This document shows, piece after piece, positions 17,307 through 25,495 of a stretch of 64,000 nt of DNA. This DNA is from Oscillibacter sp. MSJ-31 (GTDB lineage Bacteria; Bacillota; Clostridia; Oscillospirales; Oscillospiraceae). Both the position numbers and the translations under genes were made by a program. The stretch is taken from contig NZ_JAHLPT010000006.1 in the NCBI RefSeq assembly GCF_018918025.1, forward strand, positions 1 through 64,000, read 5' to 3'. Positions within the stretch are counted from its first letter, which is position 1, and the number at the start of each line of letters is the position of its first letter. Under the pieces are notes generated by a model that was not told the origin of the DNA, made no database searches, and saw only the letters and a list, made by a program, of their open reading frames with translations.

Positions 17307-17357
17307 CAGTACGGTCTCAAGGCCGCCCGTCGCGCTCCCCAGTTCTCCAAGCGCTAA
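17307..17357 (+). repeat. att-like 51-bp imperfect direct repeat, left copy
   Basis: These 51 bases match 40794-40844 at 45 positions in the same orientation; the core is ccgcccgtcgcgc and the right half contains cagttctccaag. Each copy is followed within 20 bases by a terminator hairpin. Two recombinase genes and a complete mobile gene set lie between the copies, so I read them as the ends of the integrated element. An alternative is a small repeated RNA gene that ends in the terminator. Confidence 0.55.
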
Positions 17358-17371
17358 AAAAGTTCTCTTTT

Positions 17372-17404
17372 CCCCGGAAAACTTCGGTTTTCCGGGGTTT
17401 TCTT
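17372..17404 (+). terminator. Terminator with UUCG tetraloop beside att-like site
   Basis: An 11-bp stem (ccccggaaaac at 17372-17382, complement at 17387-17397) is closed by ttcg and followed by ttttctt. Confidence 0.75.
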
Positions 17405-17509
17405 ATGCCTTTTGTTGTAAAGCATTGACATGCCAAAATCTGAGGGGACAAAATTCTGAAATTATAGACAACAATATCTTGTGGTTTGTCGTAAAATGCA
17501 CCACAATTT

Positions 17510-17584
17510 TAGTGGTTACCATTTGAGGCTATTGGCCCATTTTGCCCTGTTTTTCGGGCTTAGTGGTTACCATTTGAGGCTATT
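17510..17584 (+). repeat. Two direct 24-bp repeats (possible integrase arm sites)
   Basis: The 24-bp sequence starting tagtggttaccatttgag occurs identically at 17510-17533 and 17561-17584, 51 bases apart. A diverged copy lies at 40710-40733, just inside the right att-like site. Repeats inside both ends are what tyrosine-recombinase arm-type sites look like. Function is inferred only. Confidence 0.45.
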
Positions 17585-17711
17585 TTTTGGCCCCGAATTT
17601 TGCTCAAAAATCATAGTGATTATGATTTGCTCTTTCCTCTTGAAATTGTGATTATGGTGCGCTATTCTCAAGCTACCGTATCATCACGGGAATTTCGTTG
17701 GGAGGATCATG

Positions 17712-17906
17712 ATGTTCACAAAGGACCAACTTAGTGCTCTTTTACACGCCAATGGAAAAGAAGGTATTATGGCCACCGTAAACCAAATACCGGAAGACGA
17801 ACTGAGGAACGCACTCGTTCTGGCTGTTACTATGTACCAACAGCAGGCTTCAATATATGAAGACTTGCTACGCCAAAAGGCTGCTGAGATACCTTCAGGA
17901 AACTGA
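17712..17906 (+). CDS. Small hypothetical protein
   Basis: A 64-residue helical protein (MFTKDQLSALLHANGKEGI, then QIPEDELRNALVLAVTMYQQQASIYEDLLRQKA). The ATG at 17712 is six bases after GGAGG; an ATG at 17709 is too close to it. A strong terminator follows. No family recognised. First complete gene inside the element's left end. Confidence 0.5.
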   Translation: MFTKDQLSALLHANGKEGIMATVNQIPEDELRNALVLAVTMYQQQASIYEDLLRQKAAEIPSGN

Positions 17907-17942
17907 CCGCCTTTACGAATATCGCTTCATCAGATGAAGGGG

Positions 17943-17980
17943 AAAGCACTTGGCAACTTACCGATTGCCAAGTGCTTTTC
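17943..17980 (+). terminator. Terminator after small gene
   Basis: A 14-bp perfect stem (aaagcacttggcaa at 17943-17956, complement at 17965-17978) with an 8-base loop, ending in a T run. Confidence 0.75.
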
Positions 17981-18015
17981 ATGGTGGTGTATTGAGGATA
18001 CGAATGATCGCATCA

Positions 18016-18234
18016 TCACTCCTCCTGGTACTTGTTGATGAGGTTAACTCTAGGGTTGCGTTTTGCATCATCCAATTCTTCTTGGGTGTAGGTGAATGGG
18101 ATACCATTGCAGGCCACGCACGCTTCCATAAATAGGATGATTGCGCTTTCGAGTGTATATCCCAACGGATTCAGCACAGCAGTAACTTGATCGTATAATT
18201 CCTGCTCAATCTCGAATATCATCACGGTTTTCAT
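18016..18234 (-). CDS. RelB/DinJ-family antitoxin-like protein
   Basis: A 72-residue protein with the RelB/DinJ ribbon-helix-helix layout: VMIFEIEQELYDQVTAVLNPLGYTLESAIILFM followed by GIPFTYTQEE, where the GIPF tail is typical. Antitoxins of this kind bind and silence a RelE/YafQ toxin and repress their own operon. No toxin gene is adjacent: the next minus-strand gene upstream is a helix-turn-helix protein and the downstream side is a convergent terminator. It may be an orphan. Confidence 0.65.
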   Translation of the reverse strand: MKTVMIFEIEQELYDQVTAVLNPLGYTLESAIILFMEACVACNGIPFTYTQEELDDAKRNPRVNLINKYQEE

Positions 18235-18248
18235 CTGACTTGACTCGC

Positions 18249-18449
18249 CTACTTTCTTCTGATCTTGGGTTCTCGATCCTCGCGTTCCACCCGTTTAAGG
18301 TACTTGTCGATGTGTGCCTGTGTAAACTGCACCTTGCAGCCAGGGTACTTCTGATAGTAGCCGATTTTTCTCTCCTGTCTCAAGTTATCCAGCGTTGACA
18401 ACGATACGCCGAGCATTTTGGCCGTCTGCTTTCTTGAGAACAATTCCAT
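18249..18449 (-). CDS. Excisionase-like helix-turn-helix protein
   Basis: A 66-residue DNA-binding protein: MELFSRKQTAKMLGVSLSTLDNLRQERKIGYYQK, then VQFTQAHIDKYLKRVERED. This is the MerR-like winged helix of the excisionase/HTH_17 group. The start at 18449 has GGAG nearby; 18467 is an alternative. It is 14 bases upstream of the RelB-like gene in the same direction. In an integrative element it may direct excision or act as a regulator. Confidence 0.7.
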   Translation of the reverse strand: MELFSRKQTAKMLGVSLSTLDNLRQERKIGYYQKYPGCKVQFTQAHIDKYLKRVEREDREPKIRRK

Positions 18450-18482
18450 AGATGCTTCTCCTTTCACTATGAGTCTGGTTGT

Positions 18483-18527
18483 CCCTCATAATGAATGTAG
18501 AAAAGAGGGGGTGTTTTAACCCCCCTC
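18483..18527. repeat. Hairpin repeat element, copy 1 (upstream of parM)
   Basis: The sequence ccctcataatgaatgtagaaa followed by a G-run/C-run hairpin (gaggggg ... cccccctc) is repeated with few changes at 36170-36218, upstream of the integrase genes. The repeated flank (taatgaatgtagaaa) shows it is more than a chance terminator. Confidence 0.55.
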
Positions 18528-18615
18528 TGGTTCTATTTGATTGAATTTTCGCCTTTAAGAGAAAAGATGGCCGCGTTTGAAGATCTGATAGCATTATAAA
18601 AGGAGGAGTTTCCCT

Positions 18616-19542
18616 ATGATTATTTCTGTTGATCACGGAAACAAGAGCGTGAAGACACCGCATCGGCTGTTTACCTCCGGCATCATTGAAACCGAGAGCC
18701 GCCTGAGTATGCAGACCGACACCATTTTCTGGGGTGGTAAATACTACTCCCTCACCGAGAAGCGCATCGCCTATATGCGGGATAAGACAGAGGATGACCG
18801 TTTCTATATCCTTACCCTGTTCGCCATCGCTGGCGAGCTGGAACTGTCCGGGATCAAGGAGACCGATGATCCCGTGGATATTACGCTGCTGATCGGCCTG
18901 CCTCCCGCACACTTCGGCCAACTCCATGAGCGATTCGAGAAGTACTTCCTGCGCAATCGGCAGGTGGTGGACTTCGAGTACAACGACCGGCTCTATTCCA
19001 TCCGAATCAACCGAGTTGTCTGCTACATCCAGGCGCTGGCCGCTGCGGTAACGCAGTTCTCCAGCCTGAAGAGCTATCCGGTGTCCTACATCATTGACAT
19101 TGGCGGCTTCACCGTTGATGTCCTGAAGCTGCGTAGCGGGCGGCCGGATCTGGAGGTCATGGAGTCCTTTGAGAAGGGTACCATCACGCTCTATAACAGC
19201 ATCATCAGCCAGTGCAATTCCCAGTATGCCCGTCTTCTGGAGGACTGCGATGTGGATGAGGTCATCAAGGGCGAGCCTACGATCCTGCCCGGTGAAGTTC
19301 AGATGATGATCCGGAACATGGCCAATCAGTTCCTCGGCGAGTTTTACAACTTCATCCGAGAGCGTGGTATTGATGTGGGTACGGCTAAGTGTGTCTTCGC
19401 CGGTGGCGGCTCTCTGCTGCTGCGGAATATGATTGAGCGTGGGAACAAGGTGGCCTTCCCGGTATTCATTGAAGACATCCACGCCAACGCCGTCGGCTAC
19501 GACATTCTGTACCGGAGTGAGGTGTCTGCTCATGGCCGATAA
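18616..19542 (+). CDS. parM: ParM/StbA-like actin-family partition ATPase
   Basis: A 308-residue actin-fold protein. The phosphate-1 loop is IISVDHGNKSVKT at the N-terminus, phosphate-2 is YIIDIGGFTVDVLKLRSG near residue 155, and the adenosine loop is CVFAGGGSLLLRN near 255. ParM polymerises into filaments that push plasmid copies apart. Its stop overlaps the start of the ParR-like gene by 11 bases, the standard parMR layout. It suggests the element spends time as a circular, replicating form. A GGAGG site precedes the ATG. Confidence 0.85.
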   Translation: MIISVDHGNKSVKTPHRLFTSGIIETESRLSMQTDTIFWGGKYYSLTEKRIAYMRDKTEDDRFYILTLFAIAGELELSGIKETDDPVDITLLIGLPPAHFGQLHERFEKYFLRNRQVVDFEYNDRLYSIRINRVVCYIQALAAAVTQFSSLKSYPVSYIIDIGGFTVDVLKLRSGRPDLEVMESFEKGTITLYNSIISQCNSQYARLLEDCDVDEVIKGEPTILPGEVQMMIRNMANQFLGEFYNFIRERGIDVGTAKCVFAGGGSLLLRNMIERGNKVAFPVFIEDIHANAVGYDILYRSEVSAHGR

Positions 19543-19846
19543 GCCCAGAATTGTCCTTCAGTTTAAGGACTGTGATTTCCGGCACCGCAAGGCCATGGAG
19601 ATCCTTCAGGCGCATTCCCGCACCAAGACGGATTTCGTGGTCAACGCCCTGCTCCACTATATCAGTTGTCCGGATGCGCAGAATGAGCTCAGCCGGGACA
19701 ACCTGCGTAAGATCATTCGTGAAGTCATTGAAGAGATGCAGGCCGAGGGGAGCTTGGGCACTATTGCCCAGGCCCCCAAGTCCAGCTCCGTGCCCCCTGA
19801 TGCGGAGGAGTTGGGCGATCTGATGTCTGCATTCAGGGGGAGGTAG
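19532..19846 (+). CDS. parR: ParR-like centromere-binding protein
   Basis: A 104-residue protein beginning MADKPRIVLQFKDCDFRHRKAMEILQ. A basic N-terminus with a ribbon-helix-helix-like segment (RHRKAMEILQAHSRTKTDFVVNALLHYI) and an acidic helical C-terminus (IIREVIEEM, EELGDLMSAFRGR) fit ParR, whose C-terminal tail caps ParM filaments. The frame is open upstream to 19433, but the overlap with parM makes 19532 the natural start. Assignment rests mainly on position and general features. Confidence 0.7.
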   Translation: MADKPRIVLQFKDCDFRHRKAMEILQAHSRTKTDFVVNALLHYISCPDAQNELSRDNLRKIIREVIEEMQAEGSLGTIAQAPKSSSVPPDAEELGDLMSAFRGR

Positions 19847-19848
19847 TT

Positions 19849-20223
19849 ATGTCGATCATCCAAATCAACAGTATCGAAGGTATCCCTGCGAATGCCTCTT
19901 ATGACGATCTGGAGTTTGGCCACTATACCGGACAGGCGATTCTCCTGTCCGGCTCCGGCCGGGACAAGAAATACTCTTACCGGCATGGTGTTGCCACGAA
20001 TCTCGGTGACATAGAGGAGGCTGTGTGGTTTGAGGCCATGTTGCAGCTGATTGAGCGCAGCGGCGAGCAGGAGCTATTTGAACAGCTTCTGGATTGGGTA
20101 ACGGAGCATATTCCGTATCTCCACACGAAGAAGGAGCGCCACAATGAGGCGGTCATCTTGATGTCCTACCGGATGTTCGATGAACCTAAGTGGGTCGATT
20201 ATGTGGAATTCAATCGCAAATAA
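19849..20223 (+). CDS. Hypothetical protein of the parMR operon
   Basis: A 124-residue acidic protein (DDLEFGHYTGQAILLSGSGRDKKYSYRHGV, then AVWFEAMLQLIERSGEQELFEQLLDWV). No family recognised. It begins 2 bases after the parR stop with GGGGGAGG upstream, so it is part of the same transcript. Its 3' 150 bases overlap the convergent gene ending at 20074. Confidence 0.5.
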   Translation: MSIIQINSIEGIPANASYDDLEFGHYTGQAILLSGSGRDKKYSYRHGVATNLGDIEEAVWFEAMLQLIERSGEQELFEQLLDWVTEHIPYLHTKKERHNEAVILMSYRMFDEPKWVDYVEFNRK

Positions 20224-20616
20224 GGTTGCATACACGACCTGTTGACAATGATAGCCAGGCATAAGTTCACAAGTTTCTGAGTCAGGGTGATATGTGTTTT
20301 GATGGTAAAGCATTGTATGGCTGGAGTTATCATCCAAAGAAATCTTCCAGCGGCTTCGAGGAGTTTCCACGGCTATGGCCTTCGGTGTGAATTTGAAGGA
20401 GACGCCATTTTGAGCGCAGTACTCCAGCAGACTATCGCCTTCGAGTTTATACTTCTTGTTCAAGGGATTACAGCATTGGCACATTTGATAGCCTTCTCTG
20501 TAGGCATCTTTGAGATTAGTAAAAGATCCTAAGTTTCCTTTTTGGATACCAGCAACATGGTGGCAGCCGGCGATATGTATAAGATGCTTACGGCTCTTTG
20601 TGCTGAAATAATACAT
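20074..20616 (-). CDS. Hypothetical protein with two Cys/His clusters
   Basis: A 180-residue protein of unknown function. The N-terminal ~65 residues look like a metal-binding module of the Ada-like type seen in mobile elements: KHLIHIAGCHHVAGI, then YQMCQCCNPL, much like the C-terminal module of the neighbouring nuclease. The last ~50 residues are antisense to the plus-strand gene at 19849-20223, and this part may have arisen by loss of the original stop. AGGGAG precedes the ATG. Confidence 0.45.
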   Translation of the reverse strand: MYYFSTKSRKHLIHIAGCHHVAGIQKGNLGSFTNLKDAYREGYQMCQCCNPLNKKYKLEGDSLLEYCAQNGVSFKFTPKAIAVETPRSRWKISLDDNSSHTMLYHQNTYHPDSETCELMPGYHCQQVVYATLFAIEFHIIDPLRFIEHPVGHQDDRLIVALLLRVEIRNMLRYPIQKLFK

Positions 20617-20638
20617 TTGTGGCTCCCTTCTTGCGAGG

Positions 20639-21793
20639 TTACGGGTGGCAGCGACCGCACGGCTTATAGCCCATGCTAATCACATCATCCCGGCTACCTG
20701 TAAACTCCTTTTTATTTTTTCCTTTCATGTCTGATACGCTGGAGCAGCTTAGGTAGTGGAACTTCTTCGTGTTTGTGTTCAGAATATAGTCCGCGGCAAT
20801 AGGTTCTTCTTCCGTGGTGGTGGCGCTTGGAGTATTCTCAACAGGAGATGTTACCGTCTGGTTGGGAATGACAACCGGGGCAACCATCGTGCTGGATTCT
20901 TCTGCCGCACGGCTATCGCCTGTTGCGTAGTCGATCTCGATGCCAGGCTGCACATTGTAGGCAAAGATGCAGAAGCAAATACCGTTGCCTTGATCCTCTA
21001 CGGAGCAAGCTTCCATCAGGACACCGGTAGCCAACAGATTGGTGCCTTCAAAGATGGGTGTCACCCGGTAGGCCACATGGTTTCCAGTACGCTCCACATA
21101 ATCAGCGGTCATGTTCTCAAAGGGAAGCATTCCCTCAATATTCAAATAGCGGGTGCCGGTAATCAGGTTGCTCAGGTTTGCATTCTCGCCGGTGAGCTGG
21201 TAGCCGATTAGGTGGCAACGGTTATACAGGTATTTATCTGCAATAAGATCGTCGTATCGAACGGTGTGCCAACCACTGGGTTTAACCATGCCGATGCTGC
21301 CACGCTCCTCAGTCGGCATGATGTCCCGCCCAATGCAGGCATAGACAACGCCGCACCGACCAAGTTCATCCAGCGCACTGTAGTTTTCCATCGATTGAGA
21401 AGAAAGCGTCGCAGTATCGAAGTACGGCATATTCCCGTTCATCTGGACATAGGGGCTGCCGGAATAAGAAGGAACATCTGCGATACTGAAAGAAGCGGTC
21501 TTGCCTGTCGGTGGCTGTGTGCCGGGTTCCTCTTCTGGTGGTTGCGTTGTGGCGTTATTAGGCACAAATGGAGCAGGCTCGTCTCCAGTGGGCGCTTCAG
21601 AATCCGTTGGCAGTTCGGTGGGTATTTCGGTGGCGGGTCCCTTGTCACTGGAAGTTCCCAGCGGATATTCCAAAACAGAAAAATGTGCTGGAGGTACCTC
21701 AGAATTGTTCGATGTGCCGGAGTCTGAGAATACTCCAACCACTCCGGTGAGCAGGAATAATGTCAGCAGTATTGCGAGGGTTTTTCGCTTCAT
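20639..21793 (-). CDS. Secreted DNA/RNA non-specific endonuclease with Ada-like tail
   Basis: A 384-residue exported nuclease. It has an N-terminal signal peptide (KTLAILLTLFLLTGVVGVF), a Pro/Thr/Glu-rich linker to about residue 110, then an EndA/NUC-type domain with YNRCHLIGYQLTGENAN and NLITGTRYLN, the family's catalytic His and Asn region. After a second linker (residues about 300-335) there is a C-terminal module NTNTKKFHYLSCSSVSDM...YKPCGRCHP with the Cys pattern of Ada-like zinc-binding domains. Several conjugative elements carry such nucleases. Action outside the cell is inferred from the signal peptide. GGAGG precedes the start. Confidence 0.8.
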   Translation of the reverse strand: MKRKTLAILLTLFLLTGVVGVFSDSGTSNNSEVPPAHFSVLEYPLGTSSDKGPATEIPTELPTDSEAPTGDEPAPFVPNNATTQPPEEEPGTQPPTGKTASFSIADVPSYSGSPYVQMNGNMPYFDTATLSSQSMENYSALDELGRCGVVYACIGRDIMPTEERGSIGMVKPSGWHTVRYDDLIADKYLYNRCHLIGYQLTGENANLSNLITGTRYLNIEGMLPFENMTADYVERTGNHVAYRVTPIFEGTNLLATGVLMEACSVEDQGNGICFCIFAYNVQPGIEIDYATGDSRAAEESSTMVAPVVIPNQTVTSPVENTPSATTTEEEPIAADYILNTNTKKFHYLSCSSVSDMKGKNKKEFTGSRDDVISMGYKPCGRCHP

Positions 21794-21854
21794 TTATCTG
21801 AGCCTCCATAATAAGTAGCGCCGAGGAAGTTTCAGGATAATTATCAACCTTCGT

Positions 21855-21962
21855 TCAGTTGCTGGCCTTTGCGCCATACATAGTCAGATCGACTTTGCCG
21901 AGATCAACCAATTCTCGTATGTAGGCATCCGCATTGACCTGTGCGATCTTAACCGTGGTCAT
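21855..21962 (-). CDS. Short ORF at the broken end of the VWA protein
   Basis: Thirty-five codons starting MTTVKIAQVNADAYIRELVDLG overlap the stop of the relaxase-VWA fusion by 14 bases in another frame. It may be the displaced C-terminal end of the VWA protein or the tail of a different gene. Too short to decide. Confidence 0.3.
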   Translation of the reverse strand: MTTVKIAQVNADAYIRELVDLGKVDLTMYGAKASN

Positions 21963-24327
21963 TGGGCTGCCCGTCCGAGATGAGAATGAGCATCTTGGCA
22001 TCCGCCGGGTAGCGATACAGCTTCTCCGCCGCGAAGCGAAGCGCCGCGCCATCCCGGTTACAGCTTCTGGCGCTCATATCCATCAGGCGGTACCGATCCT
22101 TTCGATCCACAGAATCAAAGGAGGCGTAGGAGAACAGTTCCACATGGCAGCAGGACGCTGTGTGGCCAATGATTTCAATGGGAATGCCCAGCTTCTCACA
22201 GAAGTCCTGCACGACGATTGCCGTTGCACGAGCCTTTGTGATTCGGTCACTTCCACCCATGCTGCCACTTTCATCGATCAGGAGACCAACTGCCAGATTG
22301 ATGGGGTCCATCGGGAGTCTGGTGTTATAGAACAGTCTTCCATCGTCACGATAGAGTGCGTGCTGATTGAGCCGTTTACCAGCCAGCAGGCCCGTCTGCT
22401 TGCCACCCTGGCGCTTATCACGCAGGGCGGCGCTGACGCTCTTCTGGAGCCTCTTGGACAATCGGAGAAGTTCCGGGGCGACTGCGTTGTAGTCATCCAC
22501 CAGATCCGGATCGACCTGAGACATTCGGTTCACGGTCACATTGATACCTCGGTGCGCATTGCCATACGAAATGGTATTTGCCTCACGCTGAAGCTCCTCA
22601 GACAGCTCCTCCTCCATGGCCTCGTGGACGATGCCCTCTGCCATCTCCTCCAGTACCCGTTCAATATCGGATGCAGCGTGCTGGTACCCATTGCCGGCGT
22701 ATTCGGTGTTGGTGGTGATTTCGCCATCACCTTCACTGTCAATGCCGTGGGTTACATGGGCCGCAATTCTGGCTGTTTCCTCGGCCAGAACCTTCTGCAC
22801 CTCCTCCTTCAGAGCTTCCTGCTGCTGTTGGTTGGGCACGAAGGCCTGGGTAGTTGCCGCCGGCGTATTTTTGCCGGTCGGATTCAGAGGCAGGTTAGGC
22901 ACCTGAGCCTGAAGCGCCGCTCGGATCGCCTGAAGCGCCTCCTGAGCGCCCTGACCGGGACTTCCTGCATTCTGCTGTTGCTGTCCCTGCTGTGGCTGAC
23001 TGCCACCAGAGCCGGAAGGCTGCTGATTCTGACTGTTCTGCTGCGCCTGCTTCTGCTGGTCTCGAAGGGCATCGAAGCAACGCTGCATATAGGCGGCAGA
23101 ACAGGCTTCGTCCAGTTCCTCCGGGGAAGAAAAGCCGTACTGCTGATAGGCGGTAACGGTAGCTGCCATTTGCTTTAGGTTGTGCTTTGCCGCCCAGCGG
23201 TCATAGCCCACGCCCTTGCCCTCGGCTCGCTTGGCTTCCCGGTCAACCATGCGCTGCAAGGTGTTGTCTGCCGGGGTGGTTTTTGTGGTTTTTTCCCCTT
23301 GTGACAGCTTTTTAACCGCGGCAGGGTATTCGAGTATGGCTTTGCTCTGTTCGGCGGCTCTGTGGGCGTTCTGCGTAAGCAGGACAAGGACAGCAGCCTT
23401 GTCAAAATCGTCCCCCAGCTTCCGGGCTGTGATAGGCTTTGTCCTGTCCGGCGTGAGGTAGGAAAGCCGCCCCCGGCTCTCCTTGACGGTCACACCCTCC
23501 CGCAGCAAAAGGGAAGAAAATTCGTCAAAGCTGCCAGCTTGGGAAAGTGCCTGCCGTATCGTCCGGCGCAGCTTCGCCTTGTCCGTTTCAAACTTGGTGG
23601 GCTTGGTCGGCTGTCCTGCGGCTTCTCTGACAGCGTTCTCTTTATCAAGGGCAAGCTGTCCTTTCTTTGCCGCCCAGTATTCCCGTTCGGTTATCCGTTC
23701 CTTGCTGCCGCTTAGGAGGTCGATTTGGTAAAGCCCCTCCCGGTGGCACATCTCCATGACTTCACTCTTGAAATATTCCATAGCGGCGTTGGTGCAGCGG
23801 TGCTTGCAGCCCTCCCGTGTGTCGGCTGGTCTGTCCATGTAGGGCAGAAGCGGGACTTCATAAATCCGCAGGGAGTTGATGACGATATGCACATGGATAT
23901 TGCCGCTGTGGTTATGCCCGTCCGGGTGGGTGCAGACTAAGGCTTGGTGTCCGGGGAAATGCTCTTTACAGAACTGCTCGCCCAGCTCCTGCGCCCGGTC
24001 TACGGTCAAGCCGTTGTCTGTCCCGTCCCGTGGGTCAAAGCTGATGATATAGTGGTGGCTTTTCACATCTTCCCGTTTTTGGTTTTTCTCATAGCGGAGA
24101 TTAGCCCGCATACAGGCAACAGCGAAATCCTCGCCCCCACAGTTGAGGGAAGAAATGCGGTAATCCTCCCTCGGTATCAGCCGCCCGTTTTCATCAAGGG
24201 TGGGCTTCATGGTAAACTCGTCATGCTCAAATGTGAGATAGGCTTCCGCTGCGCCATAGTCCGCATTTTTAGAGCTGATATGTTTGAATGTTGCCAACAG
24301 CGTCACCCACTTTCTGCAAGACTTCAA
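21949..24327 (-). CDS. Fusion of a Tn1549-type relaxase N-terminus with a CobT-like VWA protein
   Basis: A 792-residue hybrid. Residues about 11-405 are a mobilisation relaxase: TFKHISSKNADYGAAEAYLTFEHDEF, then HPDGHNHSGNIHVHIVINS, with the metal-binding His triad. About residue 410 the sequence turns into a Gln/Ser/Gly-rich linker and a protein with a von Willebrand A domain, MIDAS motif LLIDESGSMGGSD, as in CobT/BchD-like proteins. It stops after LILISDGQPNDHG, earlier than a full VWA domain. Normal relaxases and VWA proteins are separate, so this looks like a deletion junction. The true start may be TTG at 24297 (MATFKHISS). It overlaps MobC. Confidence 0.7.
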   Translation of the reverse strand: MKSCRKWVTLLATFKHISSKNADYGAAEAYLTFEHDEFTMKPTLDENGRLIPREDYRISSLNCGGEDFAVACMRANLRYEKNQKREDVKSHHYIISFDPRDGTDNGLTVDRAQELGEQFCKEHFPGHQALVCTHPDGHNHSGNIHVHIVINSLRIYEVPLLPYMDRPADTREGCKHRCTNAAMEYFKSEVMEMCHREGLYQIDLLSGSKERITEREYWAAKKGQLALDKENAVREAAGQPTKPTKFETDKAKLRRTIRQALSQAGSFDEFSSLLLREGVTVKESRGRLSYLTPDRTKPITARKLGDDFDKAAVLVLLTQNAHRAAEQSKAILEYPAAVKKLSQGEKTTKTTPADNTLQRMVDREAKRAEGKGVGYDRWAAKHNLKQMAATVTAYQQYGFSSPEELDEACSAAYMQRCFDALRDQQKQAQQNSQNQQPSGSGGSQPQQGQQQQNAGSPGQGAQEALQAIRAALQAQVPNLPLNPTGKNTPAATTQAFVPNQQQQEALKEEVQKVLAEETARIAAHVTHGIDSEGDGEITTNTEYAGNGYQHAASDIERVLEEMAEGIVHEAMEEELSEELQREANTISYGNAHRGINVTVNRMSQVDPDLVDDYNAVAPELLRLSKRLQKSVSAALRDKRQGGKQTGLLAGKRLNQHALYRDDGRLFYNTRLPMDPINLAVGLLIDESGSMGGSDRITKARATAIVVQDFCEKLGIPIEIIGHTASCCHVELFSYASFDSVDRKDRYRLMDMSARSCNRDGAALRFAAEKLYRYPADAKMLILISDGQPNDHG

Positions 24328-24667
24328 ACTTTAGGGCAGCAAGGTCGGAAACCGCCGCCCGTACCTCCCCGGCAAGCTGCGGGTAGGGGCTGTGCCACTC
24401 GTTCAGCGTCCGGGCTATCTGGTTTAAGTTGCCGCTGATCCTGCCGTATTCGGCGGTCAGCTTCCCGACAGCGGCAAGCAACTCGTCATTGACGGGGGAA
24501 ACGGTTATGATGGGGCGTATGGCTGCCCCGGTTATGGCTTGCCGGATAAACTCGGCTTGGCTCATGTTGTAAGCAGAAAGCCTTTCCGCAAACTCGGCGT
24601 ATTCTTCCTCGGTCATGCGTGTCTTGACTACCCGGCTGCGGTGCGGCGTGTTATATCGTTTTCGCAT
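24269..24667 (-). CDS. mobC: MobC-family relaxosome protein
   Basis: A 132-residue accessory mobilisation protein: RVVKTRMTEEEYAEFAERLSAYNMSQAEFIRQAI (ribbon-helix-helix), then ISGNLNQIARTLNEWHSPYP, the bacterial MobC pattern. It helps the relaxase bind oriT. AAGGAGG stands just before the ATG at 24667. Its 3' end overlaps the relaxase start, the usual Tn1549-like order. Confidence 0.85.
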   Translation of the reverse strand: MRKRYNTPHRSRVVKTRMTEEEYAEFAERLSAYNMSQAEFIRQAITGAAIRPIITVSPVNDELLAAVGKLTAEYGRISGNLNQIARTLNEWHSPYPQLAGEVRAAVSDLAALKFEVLQKVGDAVGNIQTYQL

Positions 24668-24777
24668 GGTAAAACCTCCTTCGGCTGTGCGTGGTGTCCT
24701 CTCACTAATAGGAGAAAAACAGGGTGTAAAGCGGAACTGTTTTTGAAAAATCCGAAAAATTATTTTGAGGGATTTTC

Positions 24778-25072
24778 CAGCGGCGTAAGCCGCATAAGCA
24801 GGGTTTGGGGAAGGCACTCCCCAACAAGATTCCCGCAGGGGCAAAATGAGCGATAAGCGAATTTTGGTACTGCGGTAGAATCTTGCTCTGAAAAACTCCG
24901 GCGTTCCCCGGCTTCCGTACTTTCCGCTAACAAGACGTTTCAAAAGGGCTTTGCTACCCGCTATTCCGGCATATCTTGAAAATTTTCCTTTCACTACCTA
25001 CAACACCACGCAAAGCAAAATGGACGGAGATTTTTAGAATTTCCCCTTATTCCCTACAACACCACGCAAGCC
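24778..25072. other. Candidate oriT region upstream of mobC
   Basis: This non-coding stretch upstream of mobC contains hairpins gcggc-gtaa-gccgc (24780-24793) and ttgggg...ccccaa (24805-24824). It also has an identical 17-bp direct repeat cctacaacaccacgcaa at 24997-25013 and 25053-25069. Inverted and direct repeats next to MobC/relaxase genes are typical of origins of transfer. The nick site cannot be fixed by eye. Confidence 0.45.
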
Positions 25073-25291
25073 GAAAAAGGCGGACAATGGCAGTATTTTT
25101 TTCTTTGATACCCTCCACGGATAAGTAAGGGATTTTGCCAACTGCGGCGGCAATTTTCCCTTTTGTTTTTTCATACTGGGGATTTTCAAAAATGCCAAAC
25201 AGGAACGAAAAAAAGCAGCAAATCTGTTGAATAGATTTACTGCTTTCTGGTTGCCGGCGAAGCGGCGGTTATTCAGTTGTAGGCGGTAGGG

Positions 25292-25495
25292 CTATCTCCC
25301 AAAGCGGAACTTGAAAATAGCTGTGAGAAGCGTCTGGGTGATGTAGTCCTCTGTATCTTGGTCTACCCGTCCATTCACACGGGCGGCACATTGTATGCGG
25401 CGGCGGTAATACTGCAATACAGTTCCCACCGCTTCCGGCTCCCCGCTGGTGGCTTGGACGATTGTTTCATAGGGGAGAAGCCTATTATTTCTCAT
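25292..25495 (-). CDS. Conjugative-transposon helix-turn-helix protein (Tn916/Tn1549 type)
   Basis: A 67-residue protein, MRNNRLLPYETIVQATSGEPEAVGTVLQYYRRRI, then DQDTEDYITQTLLTAIFKFRF. This is the small helix-turn-helix protein next to the sigma-like gene in Tn916/Tn1549 elements, where the pair influences excision and conjugation. It overlaps the sigma gene by 11 bases. The frame is open upstream to 25588 but MRNNR is the family start. Confidence 0.8.
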   Translation of the reverse strand: MRNNRLLPYETIVQATSGEPEAVGTVLQYYRRRIQCAARVNGRVDQDTEDYITQTLLTAIFKFRFGR

